DNA of 64,000 bases. Origin: Georgenia_B sunbinii. Lineage in GTDB: Bacteria > Actinomycetota > Actinomycetes > Actinomycetales > Actinomycetaceae. Shown here in pieces: positions 25,148 through 33,988 of the stretch. A program made the position numbers and the translations under genes. The stretch's first letter is position 1. Every line of letters starts with the position of its first letter. The stretch is from the NCBI RefSeq assembly GCF_036421855.1, contig NZ_JAZGOK010000004.1. One strand, written 5' to 3'. A model generated the notes under the pieces. The model was not told the DNA's origin and did no database searches. It was given only the letters and a program-made list of their open reading frames with translations.

Positions 25148-28100
25148 GTGAGTAGCCACGTTCCCCCGGGACGACGTCGAGGGAGGGTGGCTGGGCTCGC
25201 TGTCGCGAGCCTCGTTCTCTCTCCCCTCGTTGCCCTCGCTCCCGCCGCCTCGGCAGTCACGACCGACGGCGACGTCTTCATCAGTGAGATTCACTACGAC
25301 AACGACGGCACGGATATCGGTGAGTCCATCGAGGTCCAGGCGCCGGTCGGTACTGACCTCAGCGGCTGGCAGATCGTCCTCTACAACGGCAACAACGGGT
25401 CGCCGTACGACACCAAGACCCTCAGTGGGGTCGTCGACGACACCGGCGTCGTCGTGCAGGTGTACCCCGAGAACGGGATCCAGAACGGGTCTCCCGACGG
25501 CGTCGCTCTCGTCGACGCCGAAGGATCCGTCGTCGAGTACCTCTCCTACGAGGGCACCTTCGCAGCGGTCGGCGGTCCCGCGGCCGGGCTGACCAGTACG
25601 GACATCGGCGTCGAGCAGTCCAGCTCCACCCCGGTCGGCCAGTCGCTCCAGCGCATCGATGGCAGCTGGGTTGGTCCGGTCGCGAGCTCGTTCGGGACGA
25701 TCAACACCGGCGGCGACCCGGGCCCCGACCCGGACCCGGACCCGGACCCCGAGCCGGGTGAGGTGGTCCCGATCGCCGAGATCCAGGGGAGCGGCGACAC
25801 CACCCCCCTGAACAACCAGACGGTGACCACGCGCGGCGTCGTCACCGGCGCCTACGCCGAGGGCGGCTTCAACGGCGCCTTCATCCAGACCGAGGGCACC
25901 GGGGGTGACCTCGAGGGCCATGACGCCTCGCACGGCATCTTCGTCTTCGGTGGCGGCACGCAGCTCGCCGCCGATGTCGCGGTCGGGGACTTCGTCGAGG
26001 TGACCGGTACCGCTGGTGAGTACTTCGGCCTCACCCAGATCGCCGCGGCGTCCTTCACCGTGCTCGACGAGGAGCACGACGTCGTCCCGGCCCAGATCGA
26101 GCTTCCGGCGGTCGACGAGCGCGAGGCCTTCGAGTCCATGCTGCTCGCCCCGCAGGGCGACTTCACGGTCACCGACACCTACCACACCAACAGGTTCGGC
26201 TGGGTCGGCCTGGCCGCCGGGGACACCCCGCTCGTCCAGCCGACCGACGTCGTGCGTCCCGGCACCGCGGAGTACACCGAGCTCGTCGCGGCGAACGCCG
26301 ACCGCGAGATCCGGATGGACGACGGCTCCAGCCACGACTGGACGAACTTCGACTTCGACGACCACACCACCCCGGTCGCCTACCTCGACCCGGCCGACCC
26401 CGTGCGGGTCGACGCGCCGGTCGAGTTCACCGGCCCGGTGATCCTCGACTTCCGTCGCACCATCGCCAACCAGGACTCCACCTGGAACCTCCAGCCGCAG
26501 AGCCGCCTCACCGGCGCGAACGCGGCCGAGGTCCAGCCGATCAGCTGGGACAGCACCCGGCCGGCGGCAGCGGCCGACGTCGGCGGGGACGTCACGCTGG
26601 CCACCTTCAACGTGCTCAACTACTTCACTAGCCTCGGCACCGAGGAGGCCGGTTGCCAGTTCTACGGTGACCGCGAGGGGGACCCGACGACGGCGCGCAA
26701 CTGCGACGTCCGCGGCGCCTTCGACACCGAAAATCTCGAGCGGCAGACCGAGAAGATCGTCTCGGCGATCACCGCCCTGGACGCCGACGTCGTCGCGCTC
26801 CAGGAGATCGAGAACTCGATCAGCTTCGTCGAGGGCAACGCGCCAGAGGACCGCGACCACGCCCTGGCCGGCCTCGTCGACGCGCTGAACACCGACGCCG
26901 GCGAGGGCACCTGGGCCTACGTCGAGTCGGCGCCGGACTTCCCGGCCGACGAGGACGTCATCCGCAACGCCTTCATCTACCAGACCGACGCCATCGCGCC
27001 GGTCGGGGACACCGAGATCCTTATCGGCAGCGACGCGTTCTCCAACGCCCGTGAGCCGATGGCCCAGGAGTTCGCCCCCGTCGACGAGTCCGGCGACGTG
27101 ATCGTGGACGCCGACACCTTCGTCGCCATCAACAACCACTTCAAGTCCAAGGGCTCGGGCTCGGGCGAGAACGCCGACCAGGGCGACGGTCAGGGAGCCT
27201 CGAACCCCGACCGCATCCGGCAGGCGACCGCGCTCACCGAGTTCGCCGACGACGTCGCGGCCACCGCCGGCACCGAGCTGGTCTTCCTCGTGGGTGACTT
27301 CAACTCCTACACCCAGGAAGACCCGATGATGGTCTTCGACGAGGCGGACTACACCAACCTCGGTCAGACGTTGACCGAGAAGTCGACCTACTCCTTCGGC
27401 TCGATGGTCGGCTCCCTCGACCACGTCCTCGGCAGCGAGGCGGCCACCGCCGCGGTGACCGGGGCGGACATCTGGAACATCAACGCCTACGAGTCGATCG
27501 CCTTCGAGTACAGCCGGTACAACTACAACGTCACCGACTTCCACGACGACTCGCCGTACCGCTCCAGCGACCACGACCCGATCATCGTCGGGATCGACCT
27601 GCTGGCCGACGAGCCGGAGCCGACGACCGTCGACATCAACCTGCTGGGGATCAACGACTTCCACGGCCGGCTGTTCGACTACGACACCAACGAGGCCGGT
27701 GAGGTGACCGGCAACGACACGCTCGCCTTCGCCGGCACCATCGAGGAGCTGCGCGCCGAGGAGGGCGAGGAGAACACCATCTTCTTCTCCTCCGGCGACA
27801 ACATCGGTGCTTCGCTGTTCACGTCCTCCCTCCAGGAGGACGAACCGACTGTCCGCCTCCTCAACGCGCTGGACATGGCGGCCTCCACGGTCGGCAACCA
27901 CGAGTTCGACGGCGGTTTCACCAACCTCACCGGCCAGGTGAGCGACTGGGCCGACTTCGAGCACCTCGGTGCCAACGTCTACCTCGAGAACGGTGAGCCG
28001 GCACTGCCGGAGTACGCCACGGTCGAGGTCGAGGGCCTGACGGTCGCCATCATCGGCGCCGTCACCCAGGAGACTCCGAGCCTCGTCAGGCCCGGCGGGA

Positions 28101-30229
28101 TCGCGGAGCTGACCTTCGGCGACCCCGTCGAGGCGGTCAACCGTGTCGCGACTGAGCTGACTGACGGTGACCCGGAGAACGGTGAGGCCGACGTCATCGT
28201 CGCCAGCTACCACGAGGGCGCCGGCTTCGACGAGAACGCCTCCACGCTGGAGGAGGAGGTCGCCTCGAGCGAGACCTTCGCCGGCATCGTCAACGGCACC
28301 AGCAGCGCGGTCGACGCCATCTTCAACGGCCACACCCACAAGGTGTACGCCTGGGACGGCCCGATCCCGGGCAGCGACGGTGAGTTCCGGCCGGTCGTCC
28401 AGGGTGAGAGCTACGGGGAGTTCGTCTCCCAGGTGGTGCTCACCGTGGACGCCGAGACCGGTGACGTCATCGACTACGGCCGCCGCAACGTGGGCGTGTC
28501 GCAGACGCCGATGACCGAGCTGGTCGAGACCTACCCGCGCGTCGCCGAGGTCAAGACGATCCTCGACGCGGCGCTCGAGCAGGCCGAGATCGAGGGCGGC
28601 GTCGTCGTCGGCGAGATCACCGCCGACATCACGACGGCGTTCAGCGCGGCCGATGCCCGCGACGACCGCGGCAGCGAGTCGACGCTCGGCAACCTCGTCG
28701 GAAACGCGCTGCGCGACACGCTGAGCGAGGAGAGCCTGGGCAGCGCGCAGATCGGCGTCGTCAACCCCGGCGGGCTGCGGGCCGACCTGCTCTACGCGGC
28801 CGGCGGGGACGAGGAGGACGGTGAGGTGACCTTCGCGGAGGCCAACGCCGTGCTGCCGTTCCTCAACGACCTGTGGACGGTGACCCTCACCGGTGCGCAG
28901 TTCACCGAGATGCTCGAGCAGCAGTGGCAGCCCGAGACCTCCTCGCGGACCTTCCTGCACCTGGGACTGTCGGACAACGTGTCCTACACCTACGACCCGG
29001 ACGCTGAGCGCGGCTCCCACATCACCTCGGTGATGATCGACGGCGCCCCGCTCGACCCGGCGGCCGAGTACCGGATCGGGACGTTCTCCTTCCTCGCCGA
29101 GGGCGGGGACAACTTCACGGTGTTCCAGAGCGCGACCGACGTGCAGCCGACCGGTCTCATCGACCGCGACGCCTGGATGACGTACATCGAGGAGAGCTCG
29201 CCGCTGTCGCCGGACTTCGCCCGTCGTGCCGCGATCGTGGACCCGCTGCCGAGCGAGCTGGTCGCCGGCGAGGAGATCTCCTTCGAGGTCAGCAAGCTCG
29301 ACCTCACCTCGCTGGGGAGCCCCGACAACACCGAGCTTGCCATCTACCTCACGTCCGGTGAGCGTGGCGAGGCGGTGCACACCGCACCGGTGTCCGACGG
29401 CTCGGCGACGGTGACCTTCACCGTCCCGGCCGACCTCGAAGGGGAGTACAGCCTCGAGCTGGTGGCCGCACCCAGCGGCACCACCATCGAGCTCCCGGTC
29501 TCCATCGAGGCCGGCGAGCCGGCCCCGCCCGCCCAGCGGTACGGGTTCTTCCTGTCCGACGACTGGTCCGGGAGGGCGCACCACGCCTTCCAGTACGGGC
29601 GGGCCGCGGACGAGGTGTTCATCGGTGACTGGAACGGCGACGGGACCGACTCGATCACGGTGCGCCGTGGAGACCGGTTCTTCGTCAGCAACGCCCCGCA
29701 GGGCGGCCCGGCGGAGCAGGTCTTCACCTACGGCCGGCCCGACGACGTCGTGCTGGTCGGTGACTGGGACGGCGACGGCGTGGACACGCTGGCGGTCCGT
29801 CGTGGCGACACCTACCACGTGAAGAACTCGCTGCGCGGCGGGGACGCCGACGTGGTCTTCACGTACGGCCGGCCTGGCGACGACGTGATGGTCGGTGACT
29901 GGGACGGCAACGGGACCGACACCTTCGCGGTGCGCCGTAGCGCGACCTACCACGTGAAGAACTCGCTGCGTGGCGGGGACGCCGACAGCGTCTTCACCTA
30001 CGGCCGCCCGGACGACGTCACCCTCGCCGGTGACTGGGACAGCAACGGCAGCGACACCTTCGCTGTCCGTCGGGGCCGGGAGTACCACGTGAGGAACTCG
30101 CTGGCCGGTGGGCCGGCGGACTTCGGGCTGCTCTTCGGCCACGCGACCGACGAGGTCTACGTCGGTGACTGGAACGGCGACGGCAAGGACACGCTGGGAG
30201 TGCGTCGCACCCCGCAGAACGCGTCCTGA
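25148..30229 (+). CDS. secreted ExeM/NucH-type nuclease fused to 5'-nucleotidase
   Basis: A 1693-residue extracellular multi-domain enzyme. In order: signal peptide (1-36); lamin-tail domain (about 42-170); Asp/Pro-rich linker (about 191-206); YhcR-type OB fold (about 210-330); endonuclease/exonuclease/phosphatase domain (about 480-815) with ATFNVLNYF, ALQEIEN, VGDFNSY and SSDHDPI; metallophosphatase and 5'-nucleotidase domains (about 828-1335) with GINDFHGR, GNHEFDGG, GHTHKVYAW and NPGGLRADL; Ig-like segment; five repeats of about 39 residues (1465-1693) around GDWDGDGVDTLAVRRG. It could degrade DNA to nucleotides and then release phosphate. GTG 25148 follows GAAGGAG; the ATG two bases earlier is out of frame. 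No wall anchor. Confidence 0.9.
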   Translation: MSSHVPPGRRRGRVAGLAVASLVLSPLVALAPAASAVTTDGDVFISEIHYDNDGTDIGESIEVQAPVGTDLSGWQIVLYNGNNGSPYDTKTLSGVVDDTGVVVQVYPENGIQNGSPDGVALVDAEGSVVEYLSYEGTFAAVGGPAAGLTSTDIGVEQSSSTPVGQSLQRIDGSWVGPVASSFGTINTGGDPGPDPDPDPDPEPGEVVPIAEIQGSGDTTPLNNQTVTTRGVVTGAYAEGGFNGAFIQTEGTGGDLEGHDASHGIFVFGGGTQLAADVAVGDFVEVTGTAGEYFGLTQIAAASFTVLDEEHDVVPAQIELPAVDEREAFESMLLAPQGDFTVTDTYHTNRFGWVGLAAGDTPLVQPTDVVRPGTAEYTELVAANADREIRMDDGSSHDWTNFDFDDHTTPVAYLDPADPVRVDAPVEFTGPVILDFRRTIANQDSTWNLQPQSRLTGANAAEVQPISWDSTRPAAAADVGGDVTLATFNVLNYFTSLGTEEAGCQFYGDREGDPTTARNCDVRGAFDTENLERQTEKIVSAITALDADVVALQEIENSISFVEGNAPEDRDHALAGLVDALNTDAGEGTWAYVESAPDFPADEDVIRNAFIYQTDAIAPVGDTEILIGSDAFSNAREPMAQEFAPVDESGDVIVDADTFVAINNHFKSKGSGSGENADQGDGQGASNPDRIRQATALTEFADDVAATAGTELVFLVGDFNSYTQEDPMMVFDEADYTNLGQTLTEKSTYSFGSMVGSLDHVLGSEAATAAVTGADIWNINAYESIAFEYSRYNYNVTDFHDDSPYRSSDHDPIIVGIDLLADEPEPTTVDINLLGINDFHGRLFDYDTNEAGEVTGNDTLAFAGTIEELRAEEGEENTIFFSSGDNIGASLFTSSLQEDEPTVRLLNALDMAASTVGNHEFDGGFTNLTGQVSDWADFEHLGANVYLENGEPALPEYATVEVEGLTVAIIGAVTQETPSLVRPGGIAELTFGDPVEAVNRVATELTDGDPENGEADVIVASYHEGAGFDENASTLEEEVASSETFAGIVNGTSSAVDAIFNGHTHKVYAWDGPIPGSDGEFRPVVQGESYGEFVSQVVLTVDAETGDVIDYGRRNVGVSQTPMTELVETYPRVAEVKTILDAALEQAEIEGGVVVGEITADITTAFSAADARDDRGSESTLGNLVGNALRDTLSEESLGSAQIGVVNPGGLRADLLYAAGGDEEDGEVTFAEANAVLPFLNDLWTVTLTGAQFTEMLEQQWQPETSSRTFLHLGLSDNVSYTYDPDAERGSHITSVMIDGAPLDPAAEYRIGTFSFLAEGGDNFTVFQSATDVQPTGLIDRDAWMTYIEESSPLSPDFARRAAIVDPLPSELVAGEEISFEVSKLDLTSLGSPDNTELAIYLTSGERGEAVHTAPVSDGSATVTFTVPADLEGEYSLELVAAPSGTTIELPVSIEAGEPAPPAQRYGFFLSDDWSGRAHHAFQYGRAADEVFIGDWNGDGTDSITVRRGDRFFVSNAPQGGPAEQVFTYGRPDDVVLVGDWDGDGVDTLAVRRGDTYHVKNSLRGGDADVVFTYGRPGDDVMVGDWDGNGTDTFAVRRSATYHVKNSLRGGDADSVFTYGRPDDVTLAGDWDSNGSDTFAVRRGREYHVRNSLAGGPADFGLLFGHATDEVYVGDWNGDGKDTLGVRRTPQNAS

Positions 30230-30244
30230 CCCGCTCCACCTGAG

Positions 30245-30284
30245 GGGCCGAGCTCCGCACCATGCCTGGTGCGGAGCTCGGCCC
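30245..30284 (+). terminator. strong terminator after the nuclease gene
   Basis: A perfect 18-base stem (30245-30262 with 30267-30284) and TGCC loop, starting 15 bases after the stop codon. No U-run follows. Confidence 0.85.
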
Positions 30285-30345
30285 GTGAGTGGGTAGCCTT
30301 GCTGCGGGGTGCAACCGCGCGCCGCAGCAAGGGGCGAGGAGACCG

Positions 30346-31050
30346 GTGAACCACACGCGTCGAGTACGGCGAGCAGAGCAACGACACCGTGGCGACGTCG
30401 GTGCGGTGCTGCACGCGTACGGCGACATCCCGGGTACCGGGACGCGAGTGGGATTCGTCGTCTCGTGGGCGGTGATGTCGGCGATCACTTTCATCAATCC
30501 GGGGGAGACCGCTGCCCTCGCGGTGGCCCCGACGATCGCGTTCGCGCTGATCGGACTGGTGATCTGGCTGCTGCTGAGCAGCGAGCGGCTGCTCGTCTGC
30601 GAGCGCGGTCTGGTCGTCGGGTCGGTGGGGGTGGGGCTGCGGCCCTACGTCATCCGCTACGAGCAGATCGCTCCCGGAACCTTGGTCCCGCTGACCGGGG
30701 CTCACCGGTACAGCAAGCAGACCGGCACCGCCGGCGACGTGAGCCGCACCAAGCGGGCGTACTGGTGGACGCGAAGCGCGATCCACTTCATGGGCCCTCT
30801 GCACTTCTTGTCGCGCAGCGGCCAAGCGGCCGCTGCTGCGAGGCCGGTGGGCGCCTACGCCGCGGGCAGCGTGGGGCCGTGGCTTGTCGGCACCGGACGG
30901 ACGCCTCCGCAGGACGTGGTGGCGCAGATCGCGCGCGCCGCGAGCGGGGTAGGCGTCGGAGCGCTTGCGGTCGCGGCGAGCGAGCCGGTCCGGGAGCTGA
31001 GCGGCAACCCGGCCGACGTGTCGAGGCAGCTGCCCGGTCACCGGGGATAA
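30346..31050 (+). CDS. membrane protein of unknown function
   Basis: A 234-residue protein: basic N-terminus, two hydrophobic segments (about 32-50 and 60-78), then a soluble part that may resemble a PH-like fold (SSERLLVCERGLVVGSVGVG, VIRYEQIAPGTLVPL), ending in a Gly/Ala-rich tail. No family was recognised. GTG 30346 has GAGGAG five bases upstream. It stands alone between two hairpins and next to a tRNA operon on the other strand. Confidence 0.7.
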   Translation: MNHTRRVRRAEQRHRGDVGAVLHAYGDIPGTGTRVGFVVSWAVMSAITFINPGETAALAVAPTIAFALIGLVIWLLLSSERLLVCERGLVVGSVGVGLRPYVIRYEQIAPGTLVPLTGAHRYSKQTGTAGDVSRTKRAYWWTRSAIHFMGPLHFLSRSGQAAAAARPVGAYAAGSVGPWLVGTGRTPPQDVVAQIARAASGVGVGALAVAASEPVRELSGNPADVSRQLPGHRG

Positions 31051-31055
31051 GAAAA

Positions 31056-31073
31056 CCCCCGCCGTAGCGGGGG
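31056..31073. terminator. bidirectional terminator between 30346 gene and tRNA operon
   Basis: CCCCCGC-CGTA-GCGGGGG. Read leftward the stem is followed by TTTTC, a classical intrinsic terminator for the tRNA transcript; read rightward it follows the stop of the 30346 gene by five bases. Confidence 0.85.
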
Positions 31074-31083
31074 CTTCTCGTGG

Positions 31084-31156
31084 TGGCTCCGACCGGCGTC
31101 GATCCGGTGACCTTTCGATTTTCAGTCGAACGCTCTACCAACTGAGCTACAGAGCC
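31084..31156 (-). tRNA. tRNA-Phe (GAA)
   Basis: On the minus strand: acceptor GGCTCTG/…GGAGCC, D-loop AGCTCAGTTGGTAGAGC, anticodon loop CTGAAAA with anticodon GAA, and T-loop arm around GGATCGACGCC. 73 bases; the CCA end is not encoded. Last tRNA of a Glu-Asp-Phe operon. Confidence 0.95.
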
Positions 31157-31200
31157 TGGTAAGAGAAGGCCCGGTCATTTCTGACCGGGCCTTCCGCTCG

Positions 31201-31274
31201 CGACCCCGACGGGACTTGAACCCGCGACCTCCGCCGTGACAGGGCGGCGCGCTAACCAACTGCGCTACGGGGCC
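31201..31274 (-). tRNA. tRNA-Asp (GTC)
   Basis: Minus strand: acceptor GGCCCCG pairs with CGGGGTC; D-arm GCGCAGTTGGTTAGCGC; anticodon stem CCGCC with loop CTGTCAC, anticodon GTC; T-arm GCGGGTTCAAGTCCCG. 74 bases, CCA not encoded. Middle gene of the operon. Confidence 0.95.
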
Positions 31275-31308
31275 TCGTGGTGAGGCTTCCTGCTTGCCAT
31301 ACTATCCG

Positions 31309-31381
31309 TACCCCCAACGGGATTCGAACCCGTGCTACCGCCGTGAAAGGGCGGGGTCCTAGGCCGCTAGACGATGGGGGC
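31309..31381 (-). tRNA. tRNA-Glu (TTC)
   Basis: Minus strand: acceptor GCCCCCA with TGGGGGT, D-arm around CGTCTAGCGGCCTAGGAC, anticodon loop CTTTCAC with anticodon TTC, T-arm ACGGGTTCGAATCCCGT. 73 bases, CCA not encoded. First gene of the operon. Confidence 0.95.
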
Positions 31382-31429
31382 CCGTTCTGCTGGACGCCCG
31401 TGACGCCGAGACGCCCCAAGACCTGGATC

Positions 31430-31459
31430 AGCATACGGTGAAAGACGGCGCAGTAGCAA
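31430..31459 (-). promoter_or_regulatory. promoter of the tRNA-Glu/Asp/Phe operon
   Basis: On the minus strand TTGCTA (31459-31454), 18-base spacer, TATGCT (31435-31430), about 50 bases before the first tRNA. Confidence 0.55.
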
Positions 31460-31523
31460 AACGGCTGGGTGTGGCGTGCGGCACGTCGGGTGGGCGCCGG
31501 CGCGAGGTTGCCTCGGTGGCGAC

Positions 31524-33230
31524 TCACGGCACGACCAGCACGCTGGAGGAGGCGAGGTCGACGCCGACGTCGAGCAGGCCCGGCAGCAGGCTGAGGGCCA
31601 GCGCGCGGACCGTCGCGGAGCCCTCGCCCAGGTCGCCGACCTCCGGCTGCTCGTTGATGGTGATCGTCACGAGCTGGCTCAGTACGCCGTCGAGCACCGG
31701 CTCGAGCGGCTCCAGCACCACGTCGACGACGCCGGTGAGCGCGTTCGCCAGGACGTCGGCCTGGGTGGTCAGTGCGGTGTCGAGGACCGGCCCGAGGGCG
31801 GCGGTCACCGAGGCGAGCAGCGGCTCGACGACGAGGTTGATCAGGTCGCCGGCCGGGACCGTGACACCAACGAGAGTGATATCGGCGATGGTGCCGTAAC
31901 TAGGCGCGGGGGCACCCTCCAGACCGGCGAAGCCGGCCAAGGTCCCATGCAGGCTGATGTCCAGATCGGTGCCGGCGAGCCCCAGGAGCAGCCGGAGCCG
32001 GCCACCTGCGCTCACGGTCAACTCGGTCTCGTGCAGCGTGGTCAGCACCGTCTCGTTGATCGAGTCGAGCAGGGCGCCGAGCGCGGCGGCGACGCCCGTG
32101 ACGATGGCCTCGATCGTCTCGTCGGTGAGCACCGACGTGTTCGGGTCCAGCCCGTTGAGGTCCTCCCCCTCGGTGCCCTTGAGCAGCTTGGCGATGTCGA
32201 CACCGATCGTGCCCTGCGAGAGGTCGATGGTGACTAGCTCGCCCGGCGAGGAGATCGGCGTGGTGGGCACATCGCCCAGCGGCGGCAGTGTCACGTCGAG
32301 CGTGGCGGTCGGCCGGTCCAGCTCTACCGTCGCGAGCAGCGGGATGGTGACCGCCGGCAGGTCGATGAGACCCAGCGCGTCGTCCACCAGGCCACCGCTA
32401 CCGACGAGCCCCCTGAGGGACTCCTCGACCAGCGTGCCGGTCGCCTCGTAGGTGGTGGCGAGCGTGTCGGACAGCGTGCCCAGCAGCGGGCTGGAGACGT
32501 TGAGCTCCGCGCCGGCCAGGAGGTACTGGAGGTCGAGGTCCTCGCCGTCGGCGTCGGCACGGGAGGCGAGGGCGCCGACCTCGAGGGAGACGGCGCGGAC
32601 GACCTCGTTGGTCAGGCCTTCGACCTGCAGCTGGCTCAGGAGCGCGCCGAGGTCGAGACGGGCGAAGTCGGTGCTCGAGCCGGCGTCGAGGCCGATGGAG
32701 CCGTCGGAGTCGTCCACGGTGCCGGACGCAGCTGTCGAGGTCGTCTGGGCAGGGGACGTGGCGTATCCCTTGAGGAGGCCCGCGCCCGCAGCGTTGCCGA
32801 GGTTGAGGAGTCCCTCGACGTTGTCATCACCGATGAGCGGCAGCTCGATGCCCGGCAGGTCGAGGCCGACCAGCTGCTGGAGCACGTCGGCGTCGATCTC
32901 GGCGGTGTTCGCGCCCGGGGAGTCGATGCTGTTGGAGTCGGTGCGGATGGCGTCGGCGACGTCGAGGCTGAGGCCGTCGACGTCGATGAGCTGGGCCCGG
33001 GCCAGGGACTGCACCCACTGCCCCGTCGTGACCGTCCCCTCGGCGTACGCCTGGTCGGTCCACTGGGCGTCGGTGGGGGCGGTGGCCTGGCCCAGGCCGA
33101 CCGCGGCCACGAGCGTGGCGGCGAGCAGGGCCGCCGGGCGGCGGCGCGCGGTGAGGCGGCGGCGCCAGCCGGTGGTGCGGCGTCGGGCACCGCTCTGCTG
33201 GTGACGGGCGGATGCGTCGGGCCTGCTCAT
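31524..33230 (-). CDS. choice-of-anchor-G-like surface protein
   Basis: A 568-residue secreted protein. It opens with an Arg-rich leader and a hydrophobic signal, then AQWTDQAYAEGT, nearly the same junction as in the TasA-like protein at 34522 (ASWTDQAYVDAQF), which marks it as a probable SipW substrate. The rest is rich in Leu, Asp, Gly and Val, with features of the choice-of-anchor G family, such as NLGNAAGAGLLKGYAT. The C-terminus ends SSVLVVP without a sorting signal or membrane segment, unusual for that family. Last gene of the operon; its start overlaps the previous stop by four bases. Confidence 0.75.
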   Translation of the reverse strand: MSRPDASARHQQSGARRRTTGWRRRLTARRRPAALLAATLVAAVGLGQATAPTDAQWTDQAYAEGTVTTGQWVQSLARAQLIDVDGLSLDVADAIRTDSNSIDSPGANTAEIDADVLQQLVGLDLPGIELPLIGDDNVEGLLNLGNAAGAGLLKGYATSPAQTTSTAASGTVDDSDGSIGLDAGSSTDFARLDLGALLSQLQVEGLTNEVVRAVSLEVGALASRADADGEDLDLQYLLAGAELNVSSPLLGTLSDTLATTYEATGTLVEESLRGLVGSGGLVDDALGLIDLPAVTIPLLATVELDRPTATLDVTLPPLGDVPTTPISSPGELVTIDLSQGTIGVDIAKLLKGTEGEDLNGLDPNTSVLTDETIEAIVTGVAAALGALLDSINETVLTTLHETELTVSAGGRLRLLLGLAGTDLDISLHGTLAGFAGLEGAPAPSYGTIADITLVGVTVPAGDLINLVVEPLLASVTAALGPVLDTALTTQADVLANALTGVVDVVLEPLEPVLDGVLSQLVTITINEQPEVGDLGEGSATVRALALSLLPGLLDVGVDLASSSVLVVP

Positions 33231-33979
33231 GAGCTGCTCCCCATCTCTTCCTGCCGCCGGCGCGAGAGACGCCGTGCGCCGGCCAGGCCGGCACCGACGA
33301 GCACCGAAGCGGCCGCCAGGAGTGCGGGCGCGAGCAGGGGAGCACCCGAGGTGGTCAGCCGGCCCGGCGGCTCCACGGCGTCCGGTGCGGATGTGCTCGC
33401 AGGCGGAGTGTCGGCAGGGGTCGATGGCTCGTCGTCCGGCGCCGGAGCGTCGCTCCCCTGGGCGTGAGCGTCGACGGCGACGCGGAGCTCACGCCCCTGC
33501 GCGGAACGCAGGGCGTCCTCCGGGACCGTCGCCGTCACCAGCAGCCAGCCGCTGGAAAGACCATCGACCTGCAGCGGAGCGTCCGGCAGGTTTGCTGCCG
33601 GCGTCGCTGGCAGCAGCGCCGTGCCGCCCTCGCACCGAGCGTCGGGTGCGTCGCACCAGCTCATGCTCAAGGTCATCCCGCCCTCGACGTCCGTCAGTGA
33701 CCCGTCGGCGTCGATGCGCAGGGCGATGTCGCCCGGGGTGGGGGGATCGACCAGGTCCACGCCCACGCGCCACTGTGCGCTGTCGCCCGGGGACAGCAGG
33801 AGCTGCCCAGGGTCGGCGTCAAGCCGCAGGTAGTCGCCCTGCTCGGGCGCCGGTGGACCAGTGGGGACCGTCTCCGCGTGGGCGACGGTCGGTACGAGCG
33901 ACAGCCCCCCGAGCACCGTGATCGCCCACAGGGTGCGGCGGTGCGTGCCCCCTGGCCGTGTCAAGCGTCCCCCCGTCAT
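33227..33979 (-). CDS. secreted protein with C-terminal membrane anchor
   Basis: A 250-residue protein: signal peptide ending near VAHAETV (about residue 36), an extracellular beta-rich part with one Cys pair (SWCDAPDARCEG), a Pro/Ser/Ala-rich stalk (about 175-210), and a C-terminal hydrophobic segment followed by RRLSRRRQ. The stalk ends in LTTSGA, which resembles an LPXTG signal but lacks the proline, so sortase use is doubtful. It lies nine bases after sipW and overlaps the choice-of-anchor-G-like gene, so it may be the membrane partner of that anchorless protein (inference). Confidence 0.65.
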   Translation of the reverse strand: MTGGRLTRPGGTHRRTLWAITVLGGLSLVPTVAHAETVPTGPPAPEQGDYLRLDADPGQLLLSPGDSAQWRVGVDLVDPPTPGDIALRIDADGSLTDVEGGMTLSMSWCDAPDARCEGGTALLPATPAANLPDAPLQVDGLSSGWLLVTATVPEDALRSAQGRELRVAVDAHAQGSDAPAPDDEPSTPADTPPASTSAPDAVEPPGRLTTSGAPLLAPALLAAASVLVGAGLAGARRLSRRRQEEMGSSS

Positions 33980-33988
33980 GCGGTCTCC

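Noticed and set aside
25064..30142. A 1692-codon open frame on the minus strand opposite the nuclease-nucleotidase gene.
   Set aside because: It mirrors a real gene whose codon use leaves the opposite frame open; its product is Asp/Val/Arg-rich with no domain, start signal or hydrophobic pattern.
33227..33290. LPXTG sortase signal in the stalk protein.
   Set aside because: The motif reads LTTSGA without the proline; a simple membrane anchor is the safer call.
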